Origin: Siphonodentalium dalli
Taxonomy: Eukaryota > Mollusca > Scaphopoda > Gadilida > Siphonodentaliidae
Direction: 5' to 3'
Length of the DNA: 64,000 nt
Assembly: GCA_032622095.1 (NCBI GenBank)
Contig: CP136061.1
Coordinates: forward strand, 238,190,609-238,254,608
The position numbers and the translations under genes were made by a program. Within the stretch, counting starts at the first letter, position 1. Each line of letters starts with the position of its first letter. This document shows positions 1-11,539 of this stretch, piece by piece. Below the pieces are notes generated by a model. It was given only the letters and a program-made list of their open reading frames with translations, was not told where the DNA came from and ran no database searches.

Positions 1-420
1 GTATGGTGTTTTGGGTCCATGGATAAATGGGCTTCAAACATGTCTAAATGGTTTTATAAAAAGGTGCTTGTGAGATTGGAAATTTCCAAAAATTGAGAAA
101 GTTTGAGATGTCGGTTGTGAAATTCCAACCCAAGACTTGGGAGTCTGGAGCCCGGTCGGGAGGGGTCTTGTTGAGCTGGAGGAGGGGGGTGATCAGTAGT
201 GAACAGTGGGCAATTTCATGGTGGATATTCACCTTGAAATTACCCACTGTACACTACTGAAGCCTCTCTAGCCACATATCGTGTTTAGATCTACTTTTTT
301 CAAAGTGCTTATGAAAAGTTCTGACTATTGTGGTCTCCAGAGTCCCAGTCTCATCAGTCTTTGCAGTCTGGTGAGCGACCCCACAGTCTTTGACTGTCTT
401 GTTTAGTCTAAATTTCGAAA
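1..420. repeat. Dispersed repeat, copy 1 of 2
   Basis: This stretch closely matches 7425-7803 in the same orientation, starting at GTGTTTTGGGTCCATGGATA and ending near the segment with CCCCACAGTC and TGACTGTCTTG. It contains motifs such as GGAAATTTCC and AAATTCCAACC that recur in other repeats of the window (31190, 57430, 63720). No exon or long ORF with coding character is visible. The left end is cut by the window. Confidence 0.7.
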
Positions 421-443
421 CTATGCCCTGATGTGCCCAAATT

Positions 444-846
444 TAAGCCTTGAAATAGCGTGTCTGTAATTTGCAGAATGATGGCCCCAGAGGCTAATTT
501 AGTGACGCTATCCTGCATGTCGGGCTATCATCTCCAAATTCACCCTCTGGGGACCTGCTTTGACTTCAACTGCAATGTATGACCTGAGTTGCAGTTGGTG
601 ATGTTCACCCATTAGTCACCTCAATTATGCATTTTATCTTCTGCAAATTAGGGGATGTAGAAACTGAACAGAAGGGAAAAAGTAACTAAAAGCAATGTTA
701 ATTTGAGACTAGATACTTCCCAGAATATGAGGCCTTAGCAGAATGAGGTCCCTGGAGGATGAATTTGGTGATGCTAACCCACTTTGTGAGACAGCGTCAC
801 TAAATTTGCCATCTGGGGACCTCATTCTGCAAATGACAGACACACT
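444..846. mobile_element. hAT-type MITE, truncated copy
   Basis: The left end AAGCCTTGAAATAG and the inner CATTTGCAGAATGA match the terminal sequence of the intact elements at 11286 and 24371. The right side ends at GACAGACACACTA and lacks the final TTTCAAGGCTTG. Inside are facing copies of the motif AGGGTGAATTTAGTGA, so the copy is partly self-complementary. The right terminus seems to have been lost where another repeat begins (about 848). Confidence 0.6.
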
Positions 847-847
847 A

Positions 848-2083
848 GGCTACTGTTGAAACGATTAATCGATTATTAAATAGGTTGACGCTGAAATCTG
901 CCAGTCAATTAGTCTCTACAAATCCACAACATGGCCTACTAATCGCTATAAATAACATAAGGTGTAACCATCCCTTCAAATAATGAACATCCTTCAATGC
1001 AACGGTACCCTTATTATTCAGAGATTCAGTTATTACTCCTTTTAGTGACTCGATTTTTGTATCAACCCATATACCCTGTGCCAATGCATTCTCTTATATA
1101 TGTGAGTCGACCATAGGTCGCCTCGCATATATAAGAGAATGCATTGGCCTAACAATTTTTCATCATTTGTTATTATTTTTTACAATTTTTTACAATTTTA
1201 ATAAATTTTTTTAAATCTAAAGATCGGCCCCTGGTACTGAAAGGGTTAACACGGGACACAAGGGTAGCACAGTAGATCGAGTGATCAACTCATCATGCGC
1301 TGTGTCTCTAGTTTTCTCAAAAGACGCTAACAACTCTGTGCTGGTGAGCTGCTGCGCTAGCTGGCATATTGTTTTAATTAGCTTCTATATTATTTGCTGT
1401 TCATTCTGTTAAGTTCTAGCACTGTTTCTGGATTTTGTTTGGAGTTACATAGAGGATCTCAAACGAGTTACTATTTTATACGGAATTTATCAACCGAGTT
1501 CACTAAATTTGATTTGAGCCGAGGTTTACCGAATAGAATTTAATGGACGAGGTTGATAAATTACGTATAAAATAGAACGAGTTTGTGATACTTTTTATCA
1601 CATGATCATATAATCGCTAAAATTTTATTGAAAAGAACAATAATTAATTGCAGCCAGCAAACTTTGTCCCAAAGAGCAGCGTGACGTCATTGCACGCGAC
1701 GATATTACACGTGTCTATTACGCTCGAATATTACATAGGAAAATAGTGCTAATCATGTGATAAATGTAGTTTCTTAACATCATGTTTACCTTCTCTACTC
1801 TTTATTCACATAGATTAGTTACATTCATCGAGCCTATTATTTTTATTTTTGACTGGATTTCTTGTGACAAATACCATTAAGTTGGCATTAACGACATATT
1901 TGTGAAATAATCAGTTATAAAATTACGAATAACAGTTTAAAAAATATTGTTTGAAAAGACGTTCTGTTGTCAATCATGTCACCAACAGTTGGGTTCGACT
2001 AATCAACTTGTAGTCAACTTCTCCTGTTGACTAGTCGACTTTTCTGAATACCCCAAATTGTTTCAAACCTACTATTTTCATGC
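848..2083. mobile_element. Possible hAT-like element, degenerate
   Basis: The left side has TGTTGAAACGATTAATCGA. The right side has GTTGACTAGTCGACTT and a reversed GTTTCAA. This resembles the termini of the intact hAT element at 17491-18403. No clean target duplication was found, and a TTAA-type MITE is nested inside at about 1033-1249. The boundaries are approximate and the family assignment is an inference. Confidence 0.3.
1033..1249. mobile_element. TTAACCC-type MITE, degenerate left end
   Basis: The right end reads ACTGAAAGGGTTAA. The left end is worn (TTACTCCTTTTAGTGAC instead of TTAACCCTTTCAGTGCC). Between them lie GATTTTTGTATCAACCCAT and the ~70 bp palindrome (1079-1147) with arms CCAATGCATTCTCTTATATA and the reverse. 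It belongs to the same subfamily as 2911-3345 and 3784-4012. Confidence 0.7.
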
Positions 2084-2171
2084 TTGCTCAAAATTACACA
2101 ATTCTAAAGGACTGCACTTAAATACCAGTAAATGGGTTTCTGTGATGAATTTTTTATTTTTTTTGTTGCAG

Positions 2172-2321
2172 TGAATGGTCGGCCGAGGCCCATAGAGAGT
2201 GACAGTTTAAAGCACATCAGACATGAGCTGCAACATATAAGGGACAGAGTGAACACGTTACTGGACAGGTTAGAACCACTGCCAGTCATATCCAGTTCTA
2301 TGGATGTAGCTGGTGCACAAG
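2172..2321 (+). CDS. TFG: TFG internal exon: PB1 end and coiled coil
   Basis: This internal exon of TFG, a scaffold protein at ER exit sites that organises COPII transport, encodes NGRPRPIESDSLKHIRHELQ and then HIRDRVNTLLDRLEP. It matches the vertebrate TFG segment that runs from the end of the PB1 domain (NGQPRPLES) into the coiled coil used for octamer formation. The acceptor is a T-rich tract ending TTTGTTGCAG and the donor is GTCAGT. The first codon is split, with one base on the previous exon, and the exon leaves in phase 1 (CAA G). The earlier exons with the start codon and most of PB1 lie before the window. Identification rests on family knowledge of the conserved NG.PRP.ES and coiled-coil pattern. 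Confidence 0.88.
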
Positions 2322-2910
2322 GTCAGTTTCTCATTTCTGGTATTTAATGACAAGCCAAAAATTGAGAGGAGGTGTATCTAAATGGCTACCAGTTGTCCTC
2401 CAATCCCGTTACCATGTTCATTTGGTAAAATAAATAGAGAGTAATAATTTTTTTTCGATGGTTTCGATGATTATGTGACATAAGTCACAAGTGGAATTGG
2501 CCATCGTGAGCTGAGTAAAAACATCACCATGAAGAAGAACATGGAGAAATACATAAACTTTGTTCTTCTATTCATTACTGATAGGTATCTAGTAACAAAT
2601 ATTTCGTGTGTTGAAACCATTGTTATATAAACAAAACTCTTACAGTTATTTGTCATCAAACATCGCTAATCAAATAGTAAGTTCAAATATTTTAGTCTCA
2701 ATATGATTTTCAGAATATTTTGCTATGCTCAGGAAACATATTTACCATCAATGTATATGTCCAAGAGCTTCCTCTTTCAATGGCATAGCATACAGGGCCG
2801 GGAACCTAAATCATATTCCAAAAAATATCTGCAAGTTGTTAGACTAAGTGAGCTATCCCAACAAATCATCTTGGATACAGCAAAAAACGGATTATCAAAC
2901 AGATTTGTTT

Positions 2911-3345
2911 TTAACCCTTTCAGTGCCAAGGCCGATTTTTGTATCAACCCATATACCATATGCCAATGCATTCTCTTATATATGCGAGTCGACCATAGGT
3001 CGCCTCGCATATATAAGAGAATGCATTGGCCTAACAATTTTTCATCATTTGTTATTATTTTTTACAATTTTAATAATTTTTTCTTATATTCTTTAACAGA
3101 CTTATTTTGTAGGTTTAGTGCCAGGGAATATTACATTTTTCATGGGCATCAAAATTATTATTATGAATACTTGGTGATAGTTTTAAGTTATAACATGCCC
3201 CTAAGGTTATTTTTTATCCAGTTTGTTTTTAAATTCGCTATAGCATTCTTAAGCATACCCAAAACAAATTTTAATTTTTTAGTGCCGATTTTACAGACCG
3301 TAAATTAGGGCCGATGAGATCGAACCTTGGCACTGAAAGGGTTAA
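2911..3345. mobile_element. TTAACCC-type MITE, 435 bp
   Basis: The ends are TTAACCCTTTCAGTGCCA and its inverse TGGCACTGAAAGGGTTAA, with a TTAA at each boundary, as in piggyBac-type insertion. The shared palindrome lies at 2961-3030, followed by AT-rich DNA with TTTTTTCTTATATTCTTTAA. A 201-codon open frame across 2703-3308 is a by-product of this element and not a gene. Confidence 0.85.
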
Positions 3346-3689
3346 AGGCGCAATTAATTTTTGAGTCACCGATTATTTTGTTTATATTGCCTTGATATAG
3401 GATTTTAATAACAATCTATGGCATAAATTATGATTAAAATACTATATTTGGAACGTCTGTGTCTCAGAAGGTGCCCATAGAGTAATATAAAATAGCTGAA
3501 ATTATAGAAACATTTCCCCCATTTTACTCCCAGAATGCAACATAATTCAAACTAAGACACAGAGTTATTCCCTTTCCATTGAAAATAATACATTGTGCAC
3601 TACTGTCCATATGAAACTTAAGCACAGAAAATACGTCAGTCCTCAACAAAAACAACATGTTCTCAGTTTATTACACAGAATAAATTGAT

Positions 3690-3783
3690 AATACAATGTT
3701 TTAGAGCTTTCTCTTGCAAATGGTATATAATATGGCATATATTTTATATAATGTGATCTGGGGGTTCGAAAATTAAGTGGGCC
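3690..3783. repeat. Fragment of the GGCCCACTTAA element family
   Basis: The sequence from TTTAGAGCTTTCTCTTGCAA to AATTAAGTGGGCC matches one end of the inverted-repeat element at 55379-55821. Only one end is present. It abuts the TTAA of the MITE at 3784. Confidence 0.55.
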
Positions 3784-4012
3784 TTAACCCTTTGAGTGCC
3801 AGGTCGATTTTTGTATCAACCCATACACCCTGTGCCAATGCATTCTCTTATATATGCGAATCGACCATAGGTCGCCTCGCATATATAAGAGAATGCATTG
3901 GCCTAACAATTTTTTTTTTTACAATTTTAATAATTTATTCTTATATTCTTTAACAGACTTATTGTGTAGGTTTAGGGCAGATCAGATCGGCCCGTGGCAC
4001 TCAAAGGGTTAA
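3784..4012. mobile_element. TTAACCC-type MITE, 229 bp
   Basis: Perfect terminal inverted repeats TTAACCCTTTGAGTGCCA and TGGCACTCAAAGGGTTAA frame GATTTTTGTATCAACCCAT, the shared palindrome (3832-3903) and an AT-rich spacer. It is a shorter member of the 2911 subfamily. Its C/G change in the terminus (TTTGAG versus TTTCAG) is matched in both ends. Confidence 0.9.
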
Positions 4013-4514
4013 AGGAGATTTTGGGTGAAGAAAACGACGAATGCTCACTTTGATGTGAGACATCTTGCCACAATTATTGAATTATGATGTAGGATCCCAG
4101 CCCTGTTACATGTAGCTTATGATAATAATGTAATTTAGCTTATGATAATAATGTAATGTAGCTTATGATAATAATGTAATTTTATATTTTGATCATTAGG
4201 CCTTTAACCCTTTACCCAACAAAGCGGCCAAAAATGCCCAAATAAAGCTTCAACAGCCTAAAATATCTTCGGTCTGTCTCAATAACACCATACAACTATG
4301 GATATCATTGGAACCGGTTCATTGACCACATTGTGATGGTTACAGTTATGCCCTGTGCCAATGCATTCTCTTATATATGCGAGTCGACCATAGGTCGCCT
4401 CGCATATATCAGAGAATGCATTGGCCTAAAAAATTCTTTTTTAACACTTTTTACCATTTTTTCTTACATTCTTTAACAATTTTATAATTTTTTTCTTACA
4501 TTTTTTAACAGTTT

Positions 4515-5470
4515 TTAGCTCACCTGAGACGAAGTCTCCGGTGGAGCTATAGTCATCACTCCTCGTCCGTCGTCCGTCCATCCGTCCGTCCATCCGTCCG
4601 TCCATCCGTCCGTCCGTCAACAATTCTTTGAACATCTTCTCCTCTGAAACCGGAAGACCGAATTGGTTCATATTTGGTGTGGATGTTCCCTAGGTGACTC
4701 TCATTCAGATTTGTTCAAATGAGGTCACTGGGTCAAATAGTTGCGAAACCAGGGCCATAACTCTATTCCTCCACAGTAATTCTTACAACGACTTCTTGTC
4801 CATAACCATTGTGCCGATTTAGCTAATATTTGGTATGGAGGGTCCTTGGGTGACTGGTGTTCAGATTTGTTCAAATGAGGTCACCCGGTCAATTAGTTGA
4901 GAAACCAGTGCCATAACTCATAGTAATTCTTACAATGACTTCTTCTACAAAAATATTTGGCCGAATTAGCTTATATTTGGTACTGAGAGACCTTGGATGA
5001 CTGGGAATCAGATTTGTTCAAATTGGGTCACTGGGTCAATTAGGGGCAGAGCCAGGGACATAACTCTAAAAACCAAAAAATTACATTTTTGCATTTTGAT
5101 CATATTTGGTGTGGATGTTCCCTAGGTGACTGTCATTAAGATTTGTTCAAATGAGGTCACTGTGTCAAACAGTTGCGAAACCAGGGCCATAACTATATTC
5201 CTCCTTGGTAATTCTTATAACGACTTCTTGTCAACAAGCATTATGCCGATTTAGTTTATATTTGGTATGTGGGGTCATTGAATGACTGGGGTTCAGATTT
5301 GTTCAAATGGGGTCACTGGGTCAAATAGTGGTGGAGCCAGGGCCATAATTCCCCAAAAAATAATAAAAAATTCAGGAACTTCTTGATCAATTTAACATAC
5401 AAAAACAAATATCACCCCCCCCCCCCCACATGACCCAGAACCCCACCCTGCCCCCAACCAACAGCATTCC
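4515..5470. repeat. Bivalve-type repeat with CGTC microsatellite head and ~150 bp units
   Basis: It starts AGCTCACCTGAGACGAAGTC, passes through a (CCGTCCAT)n tract at about 4561-4620, and continues as diverged units spaced about 150 bp apart. Each unit holds ATAACTC, TCTTGTC, ATATTTGGT and TTGTTCAAATGAGGTCAC (for example around 4758, 4911, 5058, 5186, 5344). Similar units return at 6830-7330. No coding frame is preserved. Repeats of this style are widespread in bivalve genomes; the function is unknown. Confidence 0.75.
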
Positions 5471-5689
5471 ACCCTATCTCATATCCTAACTCACAGGTAA
5501 ATAAAGTTTTTTTAAAAATTCCCATTACAAGGCAACTCTCCTATGAACTGATAGACACCACAGATGGAGTCCCCAGGGAGTGTATTCATGTCATCCATAA
5601 TTTAAATGAGATTAATGGTGTTATCAATGAAGCACCCTTGTTGTTTACATTATCACTCAGTGGTCATTAAAATCAGATTAATTTCATTT

Positions 5690-6830
5690 TCTCAGAGTGC
5701 CTGGCATTTGTTGAATGAGGTTCACAGAGGGTGAATTTAGTGACGCTATCCTACACAGCAGGCTAGCATAACCAAATACACCCTCTGAGAACCTTATTCC
5801 GCATAGGCCTCATCTTCTGGGAAGTATCTAGAGTCTCAAGATCTCATTCTGCTTAGGCCTCATCTTCTGGGAAGTATCTATAGTATCAAATTTACATTGT
5901 TGTTAGTTAAATTTCCCTTCTAGGAAGTTTCTGTATCCCTTAATTTGCAGAAGATAAAATTCATGATTGAGGTGCCCAATGGGTGAACATCACCAATTTC
6001 AACTGGGGAACTTCAATCTTATTCTAGGTCTTCCATAGCAGTTGAGGGCCTTATCAGAGTGAGGTCCCCAGAGGGTGAATTTAGTGATACTAGCCCGCTG
6101 TGCGGGATAGCCTCACTAAATTCACCCTCTGGGTACCTCATTCTGCAAATAACAGACAGACTATTTCAAAGCTTGATTCAAGGCTAGCATCACCAAATTC
6201 ACCATTTGGGGACCTCATTCTGCTTAGGCCTCATCTTCTGGGAAGTATCTATAGTATCAAATTTACATTGTTGTTAGTTAAATTTCCCTTCTAGGAAGTT
6301 TCTATATCCCCTAATTTGCAGAAGATAAAATTCATAATTGAGGGGCCCAATGGGTGAACATCACCAACTTCAACTGGGGAAATTCAATTTTATTCTAGGT
6401 CTTCCATAGCAGTTGAGGACTTTATCAGAATGAGGTCCACAGAGGGTGAATTTAGCATCACTAAATTCACCCTCTGGGGACCTCACTCTGCAAATGACAG
6501 ACACACTATCACACTATTTCAAGGCTTGTTGTATAATACATTGTGTTGCTTGAGGCCAGGCATACACAATGTAGGAACAGACACGCTTTTTGTGATGCTA
6601 TCCGGCACAGCAGGCTAGCATCACCAAATTCACCCTCTGGCGTCCTCATTCTGCTTAGGCCTCATCTTCTGGGAAGTATCTATAGTATCAAATTTACATT
6701 GTTGTTAGTTAAATTTCCCTTCTAGGAAGTTTCGATATCCCCTAATTTGCAGAAAATAAAATTCATAAATGAGGTGCCCAATGGGTGAATATCACCAACT
6801 TCAACTGGGGAACTTAATTTTTATCCTTAT
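5690..6830. repeat. Cluster of hAT-MITE derived copies
   Basis: Inverted motif pairs AGGGTGAATTTAGTGA / TCACTAAATTCACCCTCT occur at about 5706-5810, 6057-6165, 6425-6510 and 6600-6655. They are joined by direct copies of CTTAGGCCTCATCTTCTGGG (about 5810, 5852, 6222, 6654). These are the inner parts of the family seen intact at 11286 and 24371. The arrangement looks like repeated nested insertion or unequal exchange. Confidence 0.65.
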
Positions 6831-7424
6831 CAGATTTGTGAAAATGGGATCACAAAGTCAAATAAGGGCAGAGCAAGAGACTTAACTATTTCACTACATA
6901 GTAATTCTTAAAATATGTTTGCAAGAACTAGTTGGCTTATATAGAATGGAATGTTCTTCCTTGACTGCAATTCAGATTTTTTTAATGGGGTCACCTGGTC
7001 AAATAGGGGCCAAGCGAAGGACAGTTTCCCTCTTAATATGCTTCCTTCACAAGGACCATCAGGTCTATTTGACTGATATTTATGATTTGTATGAAGGGTT
7101 CTTTGGTGTCTGGGATTCAAATTTATTCAGATGGGGTCACCCGGTTAAATAGGGTGGGACCAGGGACATAACTATATGTCTCTATAGTAATTCTTAAAAT
7201 GTCTTCTCAAGGGATTTTGGACTATTTAGCTTACATATAGTATGGAGGAATCAGGAAGATCCTTTAGTGACTGAGATACAGATTTGTTAAAATGAGGTCA
7301 ACCTGTCAAGAAATGGCAGTCTATGGGGAGTTAACACTTTTGTGTCCAATAAAATCATAGAAATACCAAATTCATTAAAACATCTACCTTGGAACCACCT
7401 GACTGATTGGTCTGACATACATGT

Positions 7425-7803
7425 ATTGTGTTTTGGGTCCATGGATAATTGGGCTTCAAACATGTTTAAATGGTTTTAGAAAAAGGCGCTTGTGAGATTG
7501 GAAATTTCCAACAATTGAGAAAGTTTGAGGTGTCGGTTGTGAAATTCCAACCTAAGACTTGGGAGTCTGGATCCCGGTTGGGAGGGGACTTGTTGAGCTG
7601 GAGGAGGGGGGTGATCAGTAGTGTACAGTTGGCAATTTCAAGGTGGTTTTTTTTACCAAGCTAAGTCTCTCTAGCCACATATCCTGTTTAAATCTACTTC
7701 TTTTAAAGTGATTATGAAAAGTGCTGACTGTTTTGGTCTCCAGAGTCCCAGTCTTATCAGTCTTTGCAGTCTGGTGAGCGACCCCACAGTCATTGACTGT
7801 CTT
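7425..7803. repeat. Dispersed repeat, copy 2 of 2
   Basis: It matches 1-420 in the same orientation with scattered substitutions, so two copies lie about 7.4 kb apart on either side of a TFG exon. It forms the last part of the DNA inserted into the MITE at 4204-7957. Confidence 0.7.
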
Positions 7804-7953
7804 GTTATAATATTTTTCTACATTCTTTGACAATTTTATCATTTTTAATATGTGTTAAGTCAATGCATTCTCTTATATATGCGAGGCGACCTATGGTCGA
7901 CTCGCATATATAAGAGAATGCATTGGCACAGGGCCATTCTGTTGGGTAAAGGG

Positions 7954-8648
7954 TTAACCCTTTCTATACTAAATGGATTCTCCCAGTCAGTTAAAAGTGT
8001 CTATTATTGATTTGGAGGGATGTATATGTAATATAAGCTGACAACAGATAAATAAAAGTACAGAAGGAGTCTTATTTATTGAGGGAAATGTTTAGATAAT
8101 AAGTTCAACTGGTCATTTGCTGAACTTATTAGGTCAAAATAAAAAAGACCTGTGTTTCTGGTGACCCGCCCACCCTATTCCGGCACCCCCAACCATTTTC
8201 ATTTTATTGATTTTACAAAATTAGTACGCATCCAATTTTATTTTCCATGTAAACCGATTCTTTTCCGTGTAAAACGGACGCATCGCGTGTACTGTTAAAC
8301 CGGAAATTATTCCACACTTCAATTTGGTCACAGCTGAATCAAACTTACTTGTTCATGTTTATTCAATAAAACAATAAATTACACTATATTCTAATATTCT
8401 GTACTTAGTTTTATTATTTTATAGTAGATTAAAAACAAGGATAAGCAGTCCTGGGGGGGTATTCATATTTATTTTGAGTAAAGTTGAAAATAAAATGAAA
8501 AAATAAAATAAAATGAAAAGCCACCTGCCCGCCCCTATTTTTTTCTTGCATGTCACCAGAAACACAGGAATATTTTGTTTTGGCCTTTTCTGAACATTTC
8601 CTGTGGGATAACTACACGTCCATGATGCTTTAGTATAGAAAGGGTTAA
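7954..8648. mobile_element. TTAACCC-type MITE, ACTAAATG subfamily, ~695 bp
   Basis: The left end TTAACCCTTTCTATACTAAA and right end TTTAGTATAGAAAGGGTTAA are perfect inverted repeats. The left TTAA (7954-7957) is the same TTAA that closes the preceding element. The interior has the inverted pair AATAAGTTCAACTGGTCA / GCTGAACTTATT, seen again at 15883, 20335, 20785 and 21733. It lacks the GCATTCTCTTATATA palindrome. It ends 33 bp before the next TFG exon. Confidence 0.85.
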
Positions 8649-8681
8649 ACTATACAAAACCCCTATATGACTATTTTTTAG

Positions 8682-8837
8682 ATTCTGTCACACAAAGTAG
8701 TCCAAGGAAAGCAGTTACCCAGCTCAGGCCGGCTGCAGCGGTTAGTGGAAAAGAATTTGACCCTTTGTCTTCACAAAGATCTGTTGATGATGGCATTCAA
8801 AACAAAGTTGCTTCATCATTTGGATTATCCAATGATG
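8682..8837 (+). CDS. TFG: TFG internal exon: conserved FDPL block
   Basis: The exon enters in phase 1 and leaves in phase 1, consistent with its neighbours. It encodes DSVTQSSPRKAV and then EFDPLSSQRSVDDGIQNKV followed by ASSFGLSND. This matches the vertebrate TFG block [20 protein letters not shown], which follows the coiled coil. The acceptor is CTATTTTTTAG and the donor is GTGAGC. The length (156 nt) keeps the frame. The upstream TTAA element at 7954-8648 ends inside the acceptor neighbourhood. Confidence 0.9.
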
Positions 8838-8904
8838 GTGAGCTCCACTTTTAATTATTATGCTAATTCAGGCATAAAACACATATGTTTTGTTTTGGCG
8901 GGGG

Positions 8905-9410
8905 GGATATTTTGAACTGTTATCAACCGATTTCAAAGATGTTTGGTATATGAGTTCACAAGGGAATATCTTAAATGTGTTCGCAAACTTGGCCCGGGCG
9001 GACACTTTCACCATAGTTACAGACATTTGATTGTAATTATTTGGCATTTAGCACCCTCGAAAAGTTGTCTGTGGTTTATTTCCAACAATTATCAAAATAT
9101 TTCAATGATATTTGGTATATGAATTCACAAAAGGAGTATCTGAAACGAGTTCACAATCTAAGCCCGGTCATACATTTTTACTAGAGTTACAGACATTTGA
9201 TTGTAATTTTTTGGCATTCAGCACCCAGGAAAAGTTGTCCGGGGTTTATATCGAACAATTATCAACAGATTTGAAAGATTTTTGGTATACGAGTTTACCA
9301 GAAGAGTTTCGGAAATGAGTTCGCTTCTCTAACTTGGCCCGGCCATATATATTTACAGGAGTTACGGCCCTTTGATTGTAATTTTTTGGCATTGAAATTT
9401 CAATTTTAAT
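8905..9410. repeat. Tandem repeat, ~170 bp unit, about three copies
   Basis: Units carry TTATCAAC.GATTT, AAGAT.TTTGGTATA, GAGTT.ACA and ACATTTGATTGTAATT (near 9023, 9190, 9370). They end in the kernel GAGTTACGGCCCTTTGATTG, which resembles AGTTATGGCCCTTAATTAG in the array at 15150-15775. Confidence 0.7.
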
Positions 9411-9507
9411 CCCGAACTAAAACAAATATTAACCAGTCTCAAACAACTGATTTTCAGTTGTTTTTGACCATATTTTGAAAATGCCCATCCCCAACATTTC
9501 CCCACCT

Positions 9508-10266
9508 CAGGCCTTCGATTATGAGGCGTGCGATCGCGCTCGCGCACCATAGCACGCCTGAAATTAAATCTTGGCGAGTAATTAATCACACTCCTCGGCG
9601 ATATTAGGCGCATGATTGAAAAAGGGTTTATAATAACGATCAACCTTGTTTGCTGGAGAAGACTGACAGACATGCCGTATACGACGGAAGTAATTGTTTT
9701 AAGTTTTGCGCATGCGCTAGAACATTATTATAGTCAGGTGCGTTTAGCGATGTCGTCGCATTCGTATGTAGGTCTGAGTAATTCTCGGCTAGATATTGTT
9801 ACCAACATGACATATTTAAATTAATCCCACCGTGCACCCCACACCAATGCAACGTAATTTTGGTACCATGATTGTGTTGCGTTCTAAATGAAGCCGCCCC
9901 GATGGGCGGTGAAGATGAATAGAAATTGAAACTTGAGTTCGGGGCAATCAAACATTATTTTAAAAAATATCGATAGAGTTCACACAACAGGAAACTCTCA
10001 CGTGGTTACATGGTCTCTGACCGCATTTCATAACAACTTACATCCAACGGAAGCATTACGACGCAATTCGAGAATGGAGTTTTAATTACTTCAATGTGGA
10101 GAATACATGTGTACAAGATGAATCACAATGGTGATAAAATTGATTTAATTTTGAGTCTTCGTTTGTCATTTTATACCCCCGAAATATCCACCAAAATCAC
10201 ACGCCTGGGTTTCAGGTTAGGCGAGTGACCAACCACACTCCTGCATTTTACAGAATCGAAGGCCTG
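9508..10266. mobile_element. DNA-transposon-like element with AGGCCTTCGATT ends
   Basis: The left end CAGGCCTTCGATTATG is inverted at the right end as AGAATCGAAGGCCTG. A direct CCACCT flanks both sides (9502-9507 and 10267-10272), a 6-bp candidate target duplication. The inner sequence also pairs (AGGCGTGCGATC near 9530 with ACACGCCTGGG near 10199). No transposase frame is visible, so it would be non-autonomous. Confidence 0.55.
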
Positions 10267-10474
10267 CCACCTAAGCGGAGAATACCACTATTGGCGACTG
10301 CTTGTTAGAAATTTATGTAAACAGCATTTATTCCATATAATTCAGCATTACAATATAATATATGATGAGGGACTTATAGTTTTATGGAGGGATCCGACAT
10401 CAAGCACAAAGCTTATGGGGGTCGTATTCGGTTGCGTATGAATAAGCCCACACTGTGAGAATGCTTACGTACTA

Positions 10475-10944
10475 TTAAAGGTACTCAATCCGATCAGACG
10501 CTCCTAAATTACTATTCCTTTGGCTTCGGGGGTAAAAGATATTTGATTCGAGTCGAGGAACCCACCCGTCAGAGTGATTAGATATCGATGTTTGAAATTT
10601 GCTGTTTCTATTGTTTGTGGACCAGATCTTTTCTAGGAATTCGTGCTCAAACGGACAAATTGCGGTTGTAAGATGGATAACTCTAAAATCAAGTGGTTAT
10701 TATTGTTAATAATAACCACTTGATTTTAGAGTTATCCATCTTACAACTGCAATTTGTCTGTTTGAGCACGGATTCCTGGAAAAGATCTGGTCCACAGACA
10801 ATAGAAACAGCAAATTTCAAACATCGATATCTAATCACTCTGTGCTTTGATGGGTGGGTTCCTCGACTCGAATAAAATATTTTTTACCCCCGAAGCCAAA
10901 GAAATAGTAAATTAGGAGCATCTGATCGGATTAAGTACCTTTAA
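10475..10944. mobile_element. TTAAAGG-type palindromic MITE, 470 bp
   Basis: The ends TTAAAGGTACTCAATCCGAT and ATCGGATTAAGTACCTTTAA each include TTAA. Almost the whole element is self-complementary, including a long central hairpin (about 10640-10790) around AACCACTTGATTTTAGAG. Relatives lie at 19138, 47252, 60882 and as a fragment at 37118. Kolobok and piggyBac superfamilies both target TTAA; the termini alone do not settle which applies. Confidence 0.85.
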
Positions 10945-11285
10945 CTTATGATGTTCCTGAGATTTTAGAGGGTGATTATTTGGTTATATTTATAATTATC
11001 TATCTGTTGTTCAGCAACTCAGAGTGTGGACTTGATCGATAGATATATCATAATCAGATAATATATGGAGTAATAGAAATACTTTTGTGTGCTTTTTATT
11101 ATGTTAGATAAATATTTAAAATAAGACACAAATATCATCTTATATTATTGTAATACATCATTTTGTGAAAAACAATGGGGCAGGTAGTATTAATGAGATT
11201 GCAACGGAAATTAGCTGGATTAATGCTATTTTTATGCATGAATTTGTGTTATCTTTATTCAGAGTTAACCTGACATCAATGTATA

Positions 11286-11539
11286 CAAGCCTTGAAATAG
11301 TGTGTCTGTCATTTGCAGAATGAGGTTCCCAGAGGGTGAATTTAGTGATGCTACCCCGCATTGCGGGCTAGCATCACCAAATTCACCCTCTGGGAACCTC
11401 ATTTTGCTGAGGTGTAAGCAGAATGAGGTCCCCAAAGGGTGAATTTGGTGATGCTAGCCCGCTATGCGGGGTAGCATCACTAAATTCATCCTCTGGGGAC
11501 CTCATTCTGCAAATGACAGACACACTATTTCAAGGCTTG
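11286..11539. mobile_element. hAT-type MITE, 254 bp, intact
   Basis: The termini CAAGCCTTGAAATAGTGTGT and the inverse ACACACTATTTCAAGGCTTG are perfect over at least 40 bp. The 8-bp sequence AATGTATA is duplicated exactly on both sides (11278-11285, 11540-11547), the target duplication length typical of hAT. The interior has two nested GATGCTA..CCGC hairpins. No coding capacity. Confidence 0.9.

Larger units (their letters stand above)
4204..7957. mobile_element. TTAACCC-type MITE split by a ~3.3 kb insertion
   Basis: The left end TTAACCCTTTACCCAACA (4204) pairs with TGTTGGGTAAAGGGTTAA ending at 7957. The intact relative at 25584-25984 is only 401 bp and lies in the opposite orientation. Here the left half (palindrome 4351-4426, then AT-rich TTTTTTCTTACATTCTTTAA) stops near 4510. 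The right half resumes near 7806 and holds a second palindrome (7861-7927). Everything between is foreign repeat DNA inserted later. Confidence 0.8.

Noticed and set aside
2703-3308. 201-codon open frame
   Set aside because: It runs through a TTAACCC MITE and its palindrome, has no recognisable domain, and translates AT-rich repeat DNA.
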